The translations under genes were made by a program, and so were the position numbers. Shown piece by piece: positions 1-8,324 of a stretch of DNA of 64,000 bases. The notes below the pieces were generated by a model. It worked only from the letters and a program-made list of their open reading frames with translations, was not told where the DNA came from and made no database searches. Each line of letters begins with the position of its first letter. Within the stretch, counting starts at the first letter, position 1. Source of the DNA: Hyphomicrobiales bacterium (lineage in GTDB: Bacteria; Pseudomonadota; Alphaproteobacteria; Rhizobiales; Xanthobacteraceae); contig JAKFYI010000002.1 of the NCBI GenBank assembly GCA_021730985.1, forward strand, positions 1 to 64,000, written 5' to 3'.

Positions 1-52
1 GACGGGGGCGCGCGCGCACGAAATTGCCGTGCGCACCTACGCACGCAGCTTG

Positions 53-3000
53 ATGAACATTAAAGCCCAACACATCGCCGATTGGTCCCAAAAGGAAGAA
101 GCGCGCTCACTCCTGGCGGCGCTTCTCAGGCATCTCGTCAATTCCACCGGGATCAATCTCACCAAGGTCGATTTTCCAGCGTACGACAACGCACAGCGCC
201 GGGGCTGGGACGGTTTTGTTGAGACGGACTCAGCTACGCCGTGGATACCGCTGGGCAAGTCCGGCTGGGAATTCGGTTGCGATCAAAAACCCCAAACCAA
301 AGCCGACCAGGACTATCAAGCCCGCCTTGCGAGCGTCCCCGCGGCGGAGCGTCAACACATCATCTTCGTCTTCGTGACGCCGAAAAACTGGACAGGGAAG
401 AACGAGTGGGCGAACGGCAAACGCGCCGAAAAGCAATGGAAGGATGTCCGGGCGCTTGACGCGAGCGATATTGAGCAATGGCTTGAACAGTCGGTCCCTG
501 CTCAAAGCTGGTTTGCCGAAAAGCTCCGCATTCCAGCTGAGGGCATCCTTTCGCTGGAAGAAAGCTGGGACCGTTGGGCCAAGGTGACGAAGCCTGAACT
601 CAGCCCAAAACTATTTCAGGGGGCCATCGACGCCCATGCGGAAAGGCTTAAGGTCTGGCTCAGCAAGAAACCTGAGCGGCCTTTCGTAATCGCCGCAGAC
701 TCGATTGATGAAGGACTGGCCTTTACCGCGTGCGCTTTGCAGGAGCTGGGAAGCGTTTCTCAACCTTTTGCCGCGCAGACGATCGTCATCGAAACCCCCG
801 AAGGCCTGAAGCGCGCGCGCGATGCTTCGCCGAACTTTATCGCGATCCTTGCCGCGTCGGCAGTCGAAAATGTCTCGGCAGGAATTCATCAGACGCATCA
901 TACGATCATTCTGCGCCGCCGGAACGGTGTTGAGACCGACGCCGAGATCACGCTCGATCTTCTTGACGACAAAACTTTCCGCGATGCGCTGGCCGATATG
1001 GGGCGGGAAGACGACTCCGACCGTTTGGCACGGGAGTCTGGACAGTCGCCAACTATTCTGCGTCGCCGCCTCTCACAAGTTCCGGCTATTAAACTGCCTC
1101 CTTGGGCCGAAGATCATGCGACGGCGCGCAAACTTATTCCCCTTGCTTTGGCGGGCGTGTGGAATTCCCAGACCGACGCAGACAAGGAGATACTGAGCGT
1201 TCTTGCGGATGCACCTTATGAGTGCGTCGAAGAAAACGTTACTGAGCTGCTCGCGTGCGATCAGCCGCCGGTCTGGTCTATCGGACGATATCGCGGGGTT
1301 GCTTCCAAGATCGACGCTCTCTACGCGGTGCATCGCCTGATTACCAAGGCTGACTTGGACAACTTCTTCTTCACGGCGCAGCTTGTCCTCTCGGAGGAAG
1401 ATCCGGCGCTAGAGCTGTCGGAAGACAAACGGTGGATGGCGCAAGTCTACGGCAAGGTCCGTAACCATTCGGCCGCGCTGCGCCGCGGAATCTGCGAGAC
1501 GCTAGTGCTGCTGGCCGTTCACGGTAATAACCTTTTTCATAAAAGGCTTGGACGGAACATCGAGGCCGAAGTGAATGCGACTGTCGGCAAATTGCTGTCG
1601 CCGCCAAATGCGAAAACCTGGGCATCCCAGCAGCATGACCTTCCGCGGTACGCGGAGGCGGCCCCAGATACTTTCGTGGACGTTCTGAATGATGATTTAG
1701 CTCAGCCAAATCCGGAAATATCTCGCCTGTTGGGGCCTGCCAGCACTGAGCTTTTTGGCGGAGGATGCCCGCGCTCAGGTCTTCTCTGGGCTCTTGAAGG
1801 CCTCGCCTGGAGGCCGGAGCGGCTGCTGGCTGTCGCCACGATCCTCTGCAAACTCTCGGCTTATCCGCTCAACGACAATTGGTCGAACAAGCCGGAAGGC
1901 ACCCTGGGTGCGATTTTCCGGTCTTGGATGCCGCAAACCTCCGCGAGCGTTGCGGAGCGCATCGCGGTGGTGGAGAAGCTCGCAAAGAAATTTCCCATCG
2001 TGATCTGGCGCCTTTTGATGGCGCAACTCGACCAGCATTCCACGATCGGCACGTATGGCCACCGGCCGGAATGGCGCAACGATGCGTCGGGCGCGGGACA
2101 GCCCGTTTCGAGGCAGGAGATTTACAAATTCCGGCGCAGGGCACTCGACCTTGTGATCGCCTGGCCTCTTCATAATGAGAAGACACTAGGTGACCTTGTC
2201 GCCCAGATATCAGGCCTTCCCGACGATGATCAGGGAAAAGTCTGGCGAAAGATCGAGGCCTGGGCGGCTTTGGAAACAGATGAGGAGAAGAAGGCTGCGT
2301 TGCGCGAACGCATCCGTATCAGCGTGCTGACGCGCCGCGGCCGCAAGAATTCAAAGGAAGAGACGGGTAAGCGCGCCGCCGAAGTTTACGAGCGCCTGCT
2401 CGCAGCGGATTTGGTCGTCCGGCATCAATGGCTTTTTGCTAGGACTTGGGTCGATGAATCTTACGGTGAACTGGAGGCAGAAAACTTCGATTTCGAGAAG
2501 CGAGAAGTGCGCGTTGCAAAATTGCGATCAGATGCGCTGCGCGAGGTCTGGAAAGCTTCAGGTTATGACGGCATCTATCGTTTGTGCGCGGGCGGGGATG
2601 CTGGCGGGGTTATTGGCTGGCTCCTCGCCGAGGGGATCGTCCCTGGTGGAGAGGCAAACGGCTTTATTGGCCGGCTTATTGCTGAGCCGGGCGAAAAGTT
2701 TACTGGCAATATCGAGAATTGCATTGGCGGCTTTTTGTCCAAGCTCTCCCGGGATGCTAGGGCCGAAAAGGTGACGGCGCTGATAAAGCGTTTTTCAGCC
2801 GAGGGTGCTGTAGGCGAAGAAAAAATCATCCGCCTTCTTAAGTGCGCTCCATTCAACAAGGACACATGGCGGCAAGTGGACCCTCTTTCCAGCGAGCTGC
2901 GCACGAAATACTGGCAGGAATGCTATCCGCGTTGGCAGCAGCAGGATCACGACGAACTGAATGAGCTGACTGAGCGTCTGCTAGATGCCAACCGACCGCG

Positions 3001-3850
3001 CGCGGCATTTGGCACAGTTCGCTTTGTATTCAAGGAAGTCGAAACGAAAAACCTGATCCGGCTGTTGACCGAAGTTGCCACCAACGGATCAGAGCCATCC
3101 GGCACATGGCAACTTGACGGCCATTCGGTGGGCGAAGCCTTCAAAGTGCTAGGCGGCAGAGGCGTTGCCGAAGGGGAACTGGCACGCCTTGAATTCATGT
3201 ATCTGAGCGGACTTGAGCGCAGCAAGTACGGAATTCCAAACCTTGAGCGGGAACTGGCGAAGAACCCTTCGTTCTTTATGGAGGCTCTTGCGCTCATCTA
3301 TCGGCGCGATGACGACGGCGAAGACCCACCGGAGTGGCGTAAGCTAGACGGCGAAGGCGCGAAATCCGTCGCTACGCAGGCTTATCGCCTGTTGGAAAAT
3401 GCAAAGCGTATTCCTGGCACGCAGGATGACGGCACGATCAATGTCAAGGAGCTGAAGGACTGGATTGTCGACGTTCTGGTCCTTTGCAAGAAGTTCGGCC
3501 GTCTTGTCGTGGGCGAACACGCAATTGGTCATCTGCTCGCAAAGAGCAAGTCGGGAGTCGATGGTATCTGGCCTAGCGAGCCCATCCGCGACGTATTGGA
3601 AGAGGTTGGCACAAAAGAGATCGCGGTCGGAATGTCGATCGGGCTCTACAATTCGCGCGGAGCGCATTGGCGCGGGCCCAACGGGGAACAGGAACGCGAA
3701 CTCGCGGCTAAATACCGGAACTGGTCGAAAACCATCGCGTTCGACTCGCCTTTTACATCTCGGCTACTTGAAGAAATCGCCAAAAACTACGACCGCGATG
3801 CCGAGTGGCACGATACGGACGCCAATATCCGCAAACGCCTACCTTACTAA
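53..3850 (+). CDS. Large STAND-like protein with nuclease-like N-terminus, putative defence protein
   Basis: Role inferred, not proven: a very large (1265 aa) soluble protein with an effector-NTPase-repeat layout resembling antiphage STAND proteins. Residues ~50-160 form a conserved-looking block with RGWDG, SGWEFG, a KAD-DY stretch, FVFVTPKNW and DVRALDASDIEQWLE, compatible with a divergent restriction-endonuclease-like fold (candidate acidic residues in GWDG and WEFG). Around residues 205-345 lies an NTPase-like region; the expected P-loop position (VIAADSIDEG) lacks a GxxxxGK[ST], so Walker A looks degenerate. A SPTILRRRLS motif resembles the winged-helix/arginine-rich part after STAND NTPases. 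The C-terminal ~900 residues are alpha-helical with no motif I recognise. ATG 53 is preferred over an in-frame GTG at 29 because it starts a family-like MNIKAQHIADW sequence. Its upstream neighbour is outside the window. Confidence 0.7.
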   Translation: MNIKAQHIADWSQKEEARSLLAALLRHLVNSTGINLTKVDFPAYDNAQRRGWDGFVETDSATPWIPLGKSGWEFGCDQKPQTKADQDYQARLASVPAAERQHIIFVFVTPKNWTGKNEWANGKRAEKQWKDVRALDASDIEQWLEQSVPAQSWFAEKLRIPAEGILSLEESWDRWAKVTKPELSPKLFQGAIDAHAERLKVWLSKKPERPFVIAADSIDEGLAFTACALQELGSVSQPFAAQTIVIETPEGLKRARDASPNFIAILAASAVENVSAGIHQTHHTIILRRRNGVETDAEITLDLLDDKTFRDALADMGREDDSDRLARESGQSPTILRRRLSQVPAIKLPPWAEDHATARKLIPLALAGVWNSQTDADKEILSVLADAPYECVEENVTELLACDQPPVWSIGRYRGVASKIDALYAVHRLITKADLDNFFFTAQLVLSEEDPALELSEDKRWMAQVYGKVRNHSAALRRGICETLVLLAVHGNNLFHKRLGRNIEAEVNATVGKLLSPPNAKTWASQQHDLPRYAEAAPDTFVDVLNDDLAQPNPEISRLLGPASTELFGGGCPRSGLLWALEGLAWRPERLLAVATILCKLSAYPLNDNWSNKPEGTLGAIFRSWMPQTSASVAERIAVVEKLAKKFPIVIWRLLMAQLDQHSTIGTYGHRPEWRNDASGAGQPVSRQEIYKFRRRALDLVIAWPLHNEKTLGDLVAQISGLPDDDQGKVWRKIEAWAALETDEEKKAALRERIRISVLTRRGRKNSKEETGKRAAEVYERLLAADLVVRHQWLFARTWVDESYGELEAENFDFEKREVRVAKLRSDALREVWKASGYDGIYRLCAGGDAGGVIGWLLAEGIVPGGEANGFIGRLIAEPGEKFTGNIENCIGGFLSKLSRDARAEKVTALIKRFSAEGAVGEEKIIRLLKCAPFNKDTWRQVDPLSSELRTKYWQECYPRWQQQDHDELNELTERLLDANRPRAAFGTVRFVFKEVETKNLIRLLTEVATNGSEPSGTWQLDGHSVGEAFKVLGGRGVAEGELARLEFMYLSGLERSKYGIPNLERELAKNPSFFMEALALIYRRDDDGEDPPEWRKLDGEGAKSVATQAYRLLENAKRIPGTQDDGTINVKELKDWIVDVLVLCKKFGRLVVGEHAIGHLLAKSKSGVDGIWPSEPIRDVLEEVGTKEIAVGMSIGLYNSRGAHWRGPNGEQERELAAKYRNWSKTIAFDSPFTSRLLEEIAKNYDRDAEWHDTDANIRKRLPY

Positions 3851-3911
3851 ATAATGGGCCCGGCGCCCCAAACGCATGGCGCGGCGCGCCGAAACCGATA
3901 GATAGAGAGTC

Positions 3912-4421
3912 ATGCCCCTGTTCAAGCGCAAGCCCAAACCAGCCCCGGAGGCCGACGACCGCCCGTTCTGGAAGCGCAAGGCGATGCGCGAGATGACGCC
4001 GCAGGAGTGGGAAAGCCTGTGCGACGGCTGCGGCCGCTGCTGCCTCAACAAGCTGATCGAGGAGGAGACCGACAAGCTCTACTACACCTCGGTCGGCTGC
4101 CGGCTGCTCGACGGCGAAAGCTGCCGCTGCAAGGACTACAAGAACCGCGCCGCCAAGGTGCACGACTGCGTCACGCTGACCAGCCGCAACATCAACCGCC
4201 TCAACTGGCTGCCGCCGACCTGCGGCTACAAGCTCGTGGCGGCGGGCAAGGATCTGTACTGGTGGCATCCGCTGGTGTCGGGCGACCCCGACACCGTGCA
4301 CGCCGCCGGCATCTCGGTGCGCGGCAAGATGTCGGCCACCGAGGAGACGGTGCCGGACGACAAGCTCGATGAGCACATCGTGAGCTGGCCGATGAAGTGG
4401 CCGAAGGGCAGCAGGGGGTAG
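3912..4421 (+). CDS. YcgN/UPF0260-family cysteine cluster protein
   Basis: A 169-aa protein of the YcgN (UPF0260) family, a widely conserved housekeeping group of unknown biochemical role. The signature cysteines are visible: CDGCGRCC near residues 37-44, then single or paired cysteines in VGCRLL, SCRCKDY, HDCVTL and PPTCGYK, probably binding an Fe-S cluster or zinc (family-based inference). The family motif WWHPLVSGD follows. The leader to residue ~30 is basic and specific to this lineage. GC content and codon use are clearly higher than in the defence genes on both sides, so it looks like native chromosome between two acquired blocks. Confidence 0.93.
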   Translation: MPLFKRKPKPAPEADDRPFWKRKAMREMTPQEWESLCDGCGRCCLNKLIEEETDKLYYTSVGCRLLDGESCRCKDYKNRAAKVHDCVTLTSRNINRLNWLPPTCGYKLVAAGKDLYWWHPLVSGDPDTVHAAGISVRGKMSATEETVPDDKLDEHIVSWPMKWPKGSRG

Positions 4422-4544
4422 GGGAAAGCGTTGATAAATCGATGATTTTTTCGATCCACTCTGGCGAATCGGCCGAGTATTGCGTTTGCTCCATCTTAAG
4501 CGCTATTAGAACATAACAAGAACGACAATGGGGCACATGACTAC

Positions 4545-6422
4545 ATGCGGAATAAGCCAATTCCGACCCTTAGCCTTTTTTCCGGTGCCGGCGGTCTCGA
4601 TCTTGGTTTCATTCAAGCTGGCTTCGCAATTAAGGCCTGCGTGGAAATCGAAGACAACTATTGTGCAACTCTTCAGGCCAATAAAAACGAAAGCCTGAAT
4701 GTCTCCGGCGTGCCGACAATCCATTGCGAGGATATTCGAGGCTTTGACGTAAAGCCGTATCGGAAATTGGGTATCCGCTGCGTTATTGGCGGGCCGCCCT
4801 GCCAGACATTTTCCGCGGCTGGTCGAAGATCAGGAGGTGTGATTGGGATCGAAGACGAGCGCGGTCAATTATTCCAAGCCTATATTCGCGTCCTCCAAGA
4901 ATTGCAGCCTGAGGTCTTCGTTTTCGAGAACGTTTATGGCTTGCCCGGTGCAAACGGCGGCAAGCCTTGGCAAGCGATAGTTAGCGCGTTTCACAAGCTC
5001 GGATATCAATTGAGAGCCGAGGTGGTGGACTCGGCCGACTACGGTGTTCCTCAACATCGTGAGCGCTTGATCATGGTCGGATATCGGAAAGGAGATTTTG
5101 TTTTTCCGTTGCCGACTCACGGGCCAGATTCGGCCAACGGTCAACCGCTTCGATCGGTTGAAGAGGCTATTTCCGATTTGCAAGATCCGAATGAGCCCGC
5201 TCACGACAATCTGGGCGGCATGTATGGTGACCTGTTATCGCTGGTTCCTGAAGGTCTCAACTATGCGTTCTTCACTGCAGAGATGGGGCATCCGGAGCCG
5301 GTTTTTGCGTGGCGGTCGAAATTTCATGATCTGCTCTACAAAGTAAATCGAAGTGAGCCATGCCGAACGATCAAGGCGCAGCCAGGAAAATTCACTGGAC
5401 CGTTTCATTGGAAAAACAGGCACTTTACGATTCAAGAGTTGAAGCGGCTTCAGACGTTCCCCGACAATTACGAAATCGTCGGCAGCTTTGCGAAGGTGCT
5501 GGAGCAAATTGGGAACTCTGTCCCCCCGCGGTTGGGCTTCGTCATTGCACAATCTGTGCGTGACCAATTGCTAGAACCGCGGAAGGCCCTGACCTTCGAG
5601 GTTCGCCCGCCTGGCTTTGTATCGACTTTCCGACAGAGACAACGTTTGAAGAGTGTGCGTTTCGCCGAAATCGCTCGGGCGGCAATTGATGAGCAATATG
5701 GTAAGCGTCGATCCGCAACCAAACAGAGACGCGCCGCGGTCGTCTATTTTCTAAATCCACACTCGCTGTTTGACCGTCGTCGAATTAAGCTTGAGGGGCG
5801 CCTCAAAGACAGTGGTCCTAAGTTCACCGTTCATATCGCGGATGAAGGCGCGCATGTTGAGCTTAAAGTTGCCCGTATAGGTAAGGTTAGATCAGCCCAG
5901 TCCATTGTGGAAATTTCGGGCTTGCGCAAATATCTGCCTGGATATGATACGCTGCGGTTAACTGCTACGATTGCAGAAGTCCCCGATATTTTTCACTGCT
6001 GGAGCGTTATCGAAGACGCGCTTACGCGCCGCTCTCAATTTTTCACCCTTATCGACATTTACGGTCACTATGCGAATAGGGGTGATACCGTTGGTATCAA
6101 GGGAAAATGGAGGTTGCCAGCAGGGGGCCGATTGGCGATGGCAATCAACTATTTCACCGACACCGCTAGGTGTGGCGATTTTGTTGGCGAAAATGAACTC
6201 CGATCTGAGTTGGGATTGACCAAATCCAGCTTGGCAGCCGTGGTTGAGGAAATGCGAGAGGTGCGTTTTGATATACGCACCTCTCGCACTCATCCGATTA
6301 TCGGGGATGGAAGAGTTCTCTGCACCTATCCATTCCCTCTTCTGTCCCCGAGGGCGCTCGTTGAAAGCCGAGTACAACTGACGGAGGCAGTGGATGGTGG
6401 CAAACTAGCCCGATTTGGATAG
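4545..6422 (+). CDS. DNA (cytosine-5) methyltransferase with C-terminal extension
   Basis: Transfers a methyl group from S-adenosylmethionine to C5 of cytosine; modification subunit of the adjacent restriction operon. Motif I is FSGAGGLDLG (residues 12-21), motif IV GGPPCQTFS with catalytic Cys86, motif VI ENV (128-130), motif VIII QHRERL (170-175) and motifs IX-X around LKRLQTFPDNY and GNSVPP near residue 330. A normal Dcm-type enzyme would end near residue 350; here about 270 extra residues follow with no motif I can name, possibly a winged-helix or recognition domain. ATG 4545 places motif I at the usual distance from the N-terminus. The HNH nuclease gene starts 23 bp downstream, so the two are probably cotranscribed. 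Confidence 0.95.
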   Translation: MRNKPIPTLSLFSGAGGLDLGFIQAGFAIKACVEIEDNYCATLQANKNESLNVSGVPTIHCEDIRGFDVKPYRKLGIRCVIGGPPCQTFSAAGRRSGGVIGIEDERGQLFQAYIRVLQELQPEVFVFENVYGLPGANGGKPWQAIVSAFHKLGYQLRAEVVDSADYGVPQHRERLIMVGYRKGDFVFPLPTHGPDSANGQPLRSVEEAISDLQDPNEPAHDNLGGMYGDLLSLVPEGLNYAFFTAEMGHPEPVFAWRSKFHDLLYKVNRSEPCRTIKAQPGKFTGPFHWKNRHFTIQELKRLQTFPDNYEIVGSFAKVLEQIGNSVPPRLGFVIAQSVRDQLLEPRKALTFEVRPPGFVSTFRQRQRLKSVRFAEIARAAIDEQYGKRRSATKQRRAAVVYFLNPHSLFDRRRIKLEGRLKDSGPKFTVHIADEGAHVELKVARIGKVRSAQSIVEISGLRKYLPGYDTLRLTATIAEVPDIFHCWSVIEDALTRRSQFFTLIDIYGHYANRGDTVGIKGKWRLPAGGRLAMAINYFTDTARCGDFVGENELRSELGLTKSSLAAVVEEMREVRFDIRTSRTHPIIGDGRVLCTYPFPLLSPRALVESRVQLTEAVDGGKLARFG

Positions 6423-6445
6423 CTTGCCCCCTTCGCTGACGGAGC

Positions 6446-7408
6446 ATGAGAAGGCCCGATCTATTTAAGCTTGCCTGCGCCGCCATGGGCCGTGACGCGC
6501 TCAAGGTCGTGAGCGTGGGCACTGGTTGGCCTGGCATTGTCGAAATCGCTTCAGATCGTGGCCCGATCCCGATTGCCTTGCACGTCTCAAGGGTAAGTCC
6601 TCACGCCAGAAAAGAATACGAATGGCGTTTCCAATATCCTGGCAATCGCGATCCAGTTGTATCTCCAGATGGAATTCTGCCGATTTTGTTGGGGGTAGCC
6701 GAAGTTGATGAAAAAGTTGTTTTCGTCGCTTTTGACGGAAACTCCCGTGTTGGGAAGATAGTACGATCCTCATTGCTGTTTAATGGCGGCATACTTATGG
6801 ATGCCGCGCGCGACGGTTGGGCGGAATACACTTCGACTAGGGGCGAACGGGCGGTTGCATTACACCCAAGACTCCTTGCTGCCTATGTTGAGATGCTCCA
6901 GAGCGGGATATTTCCCGAAGGTAGAGAAGTTGCCAATGCGGCCTCAGCGTCTGGTGTCGTTGCAGAGGATGATGAGGAGGCAGCTGAGCGTGCGCGAATT
7001 GTGGTTTCACGCTTGGTTCGCAATGGGGCTTTCAGCCGCGATGTGCGTGAAGCATATAATGGCCGCTGTGCTTTGTGCGACCTGAGCCTTGATCTCGTGG
7101 TCGGAGCGCACATTTGGCCTGTTAGCGCGAAAGGTGCTCCAGACAAGGTTTGGAATGGTCTGGCTCTATGTCACAACCATCATGCTGCATTCGACAAATA
7201 TTACATTTGGATTGATCCAACTGATCGAGCAGTAAAATTTCGCCCCAATATTCTCGAGATTGCGAGTACCGATGCGGCCGCAAAGATCTTTACTCAAAAT
7301 ACCCGACCGAACTTGATCTCGCCCAAAAAGGCAACTGATCGACCTCGGCTTGCGATGTTTCAAAAGAGGTATGAAGAGCTTGCCATCTTTTATGGTTGGG
7401 CTGGATAG
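6446..7408 (+). CDS. HNH restriction endonuclease
   Basis: Probable restriction enzyme partner of the preceding cytosine methyltransferase. The C-terminal third carries a zinc-type HNH site: CALC (208-211), AHIWPV with His222, WNGLALC with Asn237 and Cys242, and HNHHAAFDK (243-251). This matches bacterial HNH restriction endonucleases in which the last His/Asn residues bind metal. Residues 1-190 contain no catalytic motif I recognise and probably supply DNA recognition. It lies between the methyltransferase (23 bp upstream) and vsr (53 bp downstream), same strand. The target site cannot be deduced from sequence. Confidence 0.9.
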   Translation: MRRPDLFKLACAAMGRDALKVVSVGTGWPGIVEIASDRGPIPIALHVSRVSPHARKEYEWRFQYPGNRDPVVSPDGILPILLGVAEVDEKVVFVAFDGNSRVGKIVRSSLLFNGGILMDAARDGWAEYTSTRGERAVALHPRLLAAYVEMLQSGIFPEGREVANAASASGVVAEDDEEAAERARIVVSRLVRNGAFSRDVREAYNGRCALCDLSLDLVVGAHIWPVSAKGAPDKVWNGLALCHNHHAAFDKYYIWIDPTDRAVKFRPNILEIASTDAAAKIFTQNTRPNLISPKKATDRPRLAMFQKRYEELAIFYGWAG

Positions 7409-7461
7409 CCGGAGGAGTGCGTTGAGATGAAGATAGCGACGCGCGCTATTGTCAGCGAAAG

Positions 7462-7869
7462 ATGGACATAGAACATCGCGCGCGTGTTATGCGCTCTATT
7501 AAGAGCAAAAATACTCAGCCTGAGCGAATAGTGCGCTCGGCAATTACAAAACTCGGCTATCGCTTTCGACTGCATTCGGAGCATTTGCCAGGTCGACCTG
7601 ACATCGCTCTAGCTCGGCTACGGAAGGCCATATTTGTTCACGGATGCTTTTGGCATCAGCATTCGGCAGCGCCTTGCAAGCTGGTGAAGAAGCCGAAAGG
7701 AAATTTGGAATATTGGACGCCCAAATTTCAGCGCAATAAAAAAAGAGATGCGCGAAATGCTCGCCAGCTAAGGGCGCAGGGTTGGCGGGTTTTGGTCGTT
7801 TGGGAATGTCAGTTGAAAGACCAAGCAAAGCTAAAGCGACGGCTAAGTGCTTTTTTGGAAAGGGAATAA
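7462..7869 (+). CDS. vsr: Very short patch repair (Vsr) endonuclease, operon 1
   Basis: Nicks DNA 5' of T in T:G mismatches produced by deamination of 5-methylcytosine, protecting the host from mutation at its own methylated sites. Family motifs are complete: RSIKSKNTQPE near the N-terminus, LPGRPDIAL with catalytic Asp47, GCFWHQH with His65 and its zinc-site neighbours, and VVWECQ at the C-terminus. Length (135 aa) is normal. It closes the methyltransferase-HNH-vsr operon. Its TAA stop (7867-7869) lies inside the 8-bp target duplicated by the transposon described at 7873-12499, so the insertion left the protein intact while separating it from the original downstream sequence. Confidence 0.95.
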   Translation: MDIEHRARVMRSIKSKNTQPERIVRSAITKLGYRFRLHSEHLPGRPDIALARLRKAIFVHGCFWHQHSAAPCKLVKKPKGNLEYWTPKFQRNKKRDARNARQLRAQGWRVLVVWECQLKDQAKLKRRLSAFLERE

Positions 7870-7872
7870 AAT
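7865..7872. repeat. Target-site duplication, left copy (AATAAAAT)
   Basis: This 8-bp AATAAAAT is repeated exactly at 12500-12507, immediately outside the opposite terminal inverted repeat. Eight base pairs is the duplication size usual for IS1595-family elements. It overlaps the stop codon of the upstream vsr gene. Confidence 0.93.
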
Positions 7873-7896
7873 CGGAATATTATACTTGCCGTACCC
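7873..7896 (+). repeat. Left terminal inverted repeat of the IS1595-family transposon
   Basis: 24 bp beginning CGGAATATTATAC, identical to the reverse complement of 12476-12499. The two ends diverge beyond base 24. The vsr gene of the transposon ends at 7899, almost touching the repeat. Confidence 0.95.
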
Positions 7897-7898
7897 GC

Positions 7899-8315
7899 CT
7901 ATTTTTGGGCCTTAAAGTGGGGTCGGAGCGCCTCCGAAGCCATTTCGAGCGTTCGGACCTCGCATTGCCATAGGACTACGATCCTCCATCCAAGCGCGCT
8001 TAGGAGGGCGTAGTTTTTTAGGTCGCGGCTCACGTTTTCGCGGAATTTTCGCTTCCAAAAGGGGGCATTAGATTTCGGGATTGTCGTCTTCTTGCAGCCC
8101 GGGTGCCTATGCCAGAAGCAGCCATTCACGAACACAGCGGTTTTCCATTTGGGCAGCACCAAATCGGGCCGACCGGGAAGGTTGCGGCTGTGAAGCCGGA
8201 ATCGGAGACCGAGGCGGTGAGCAGCCTTTCGAACCAAGATTTCCGGCGCGGTGTTCTTCCCGCGAACAGCGCTCATAATGGCGGAGCGCCGGAGTTTGGA
8301 AACGTGATCTACCAA
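7899..8315 (-). CDS. vsr: Very short patch repair (Vsr) endonuclease, transposon-borne
   Basis: Second Vsr-family mismatch nicking enzyme, 138 aa, last gene of the transposon-borne operon. Motifs: IMSAVRGKNTAPE, LPGRPDLVL with catalytic Asp51, GCFWHRH with His69, and VVLWQCEV at the C-terminus, where the usual WEC is WQC. It starts 9 bp after the stop of the GHKL ATPase gene, so translation is probably coupled. It differs clearly from the other vsr gene, which ends 30 bp away in tail-to-tail orientation, so the pair did not arise by local duplication. Confidence 0.94.
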   Translation of the reverse strand: MVDHVSKLRRSAIMSAVRGKNTAPEILVRKAAHRLGLRFRLHSRNLPGRPDLVLPKWKTAVFVNGCFWHRHPGCKKTTIPKSNAPFWKRKFRENVSRDLKNYALLSALGWRIVVLWQCEVRTLEMASEALRPHFKAQK

Positions 8316-8324
8316 TCGACCTCG

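Noticed and set aside
7899..8315. Second vsr as a tandem duplication of the first
   Set aside because: The two proteins differ widely, face each other, and are separated by a transposon end with target duplication.
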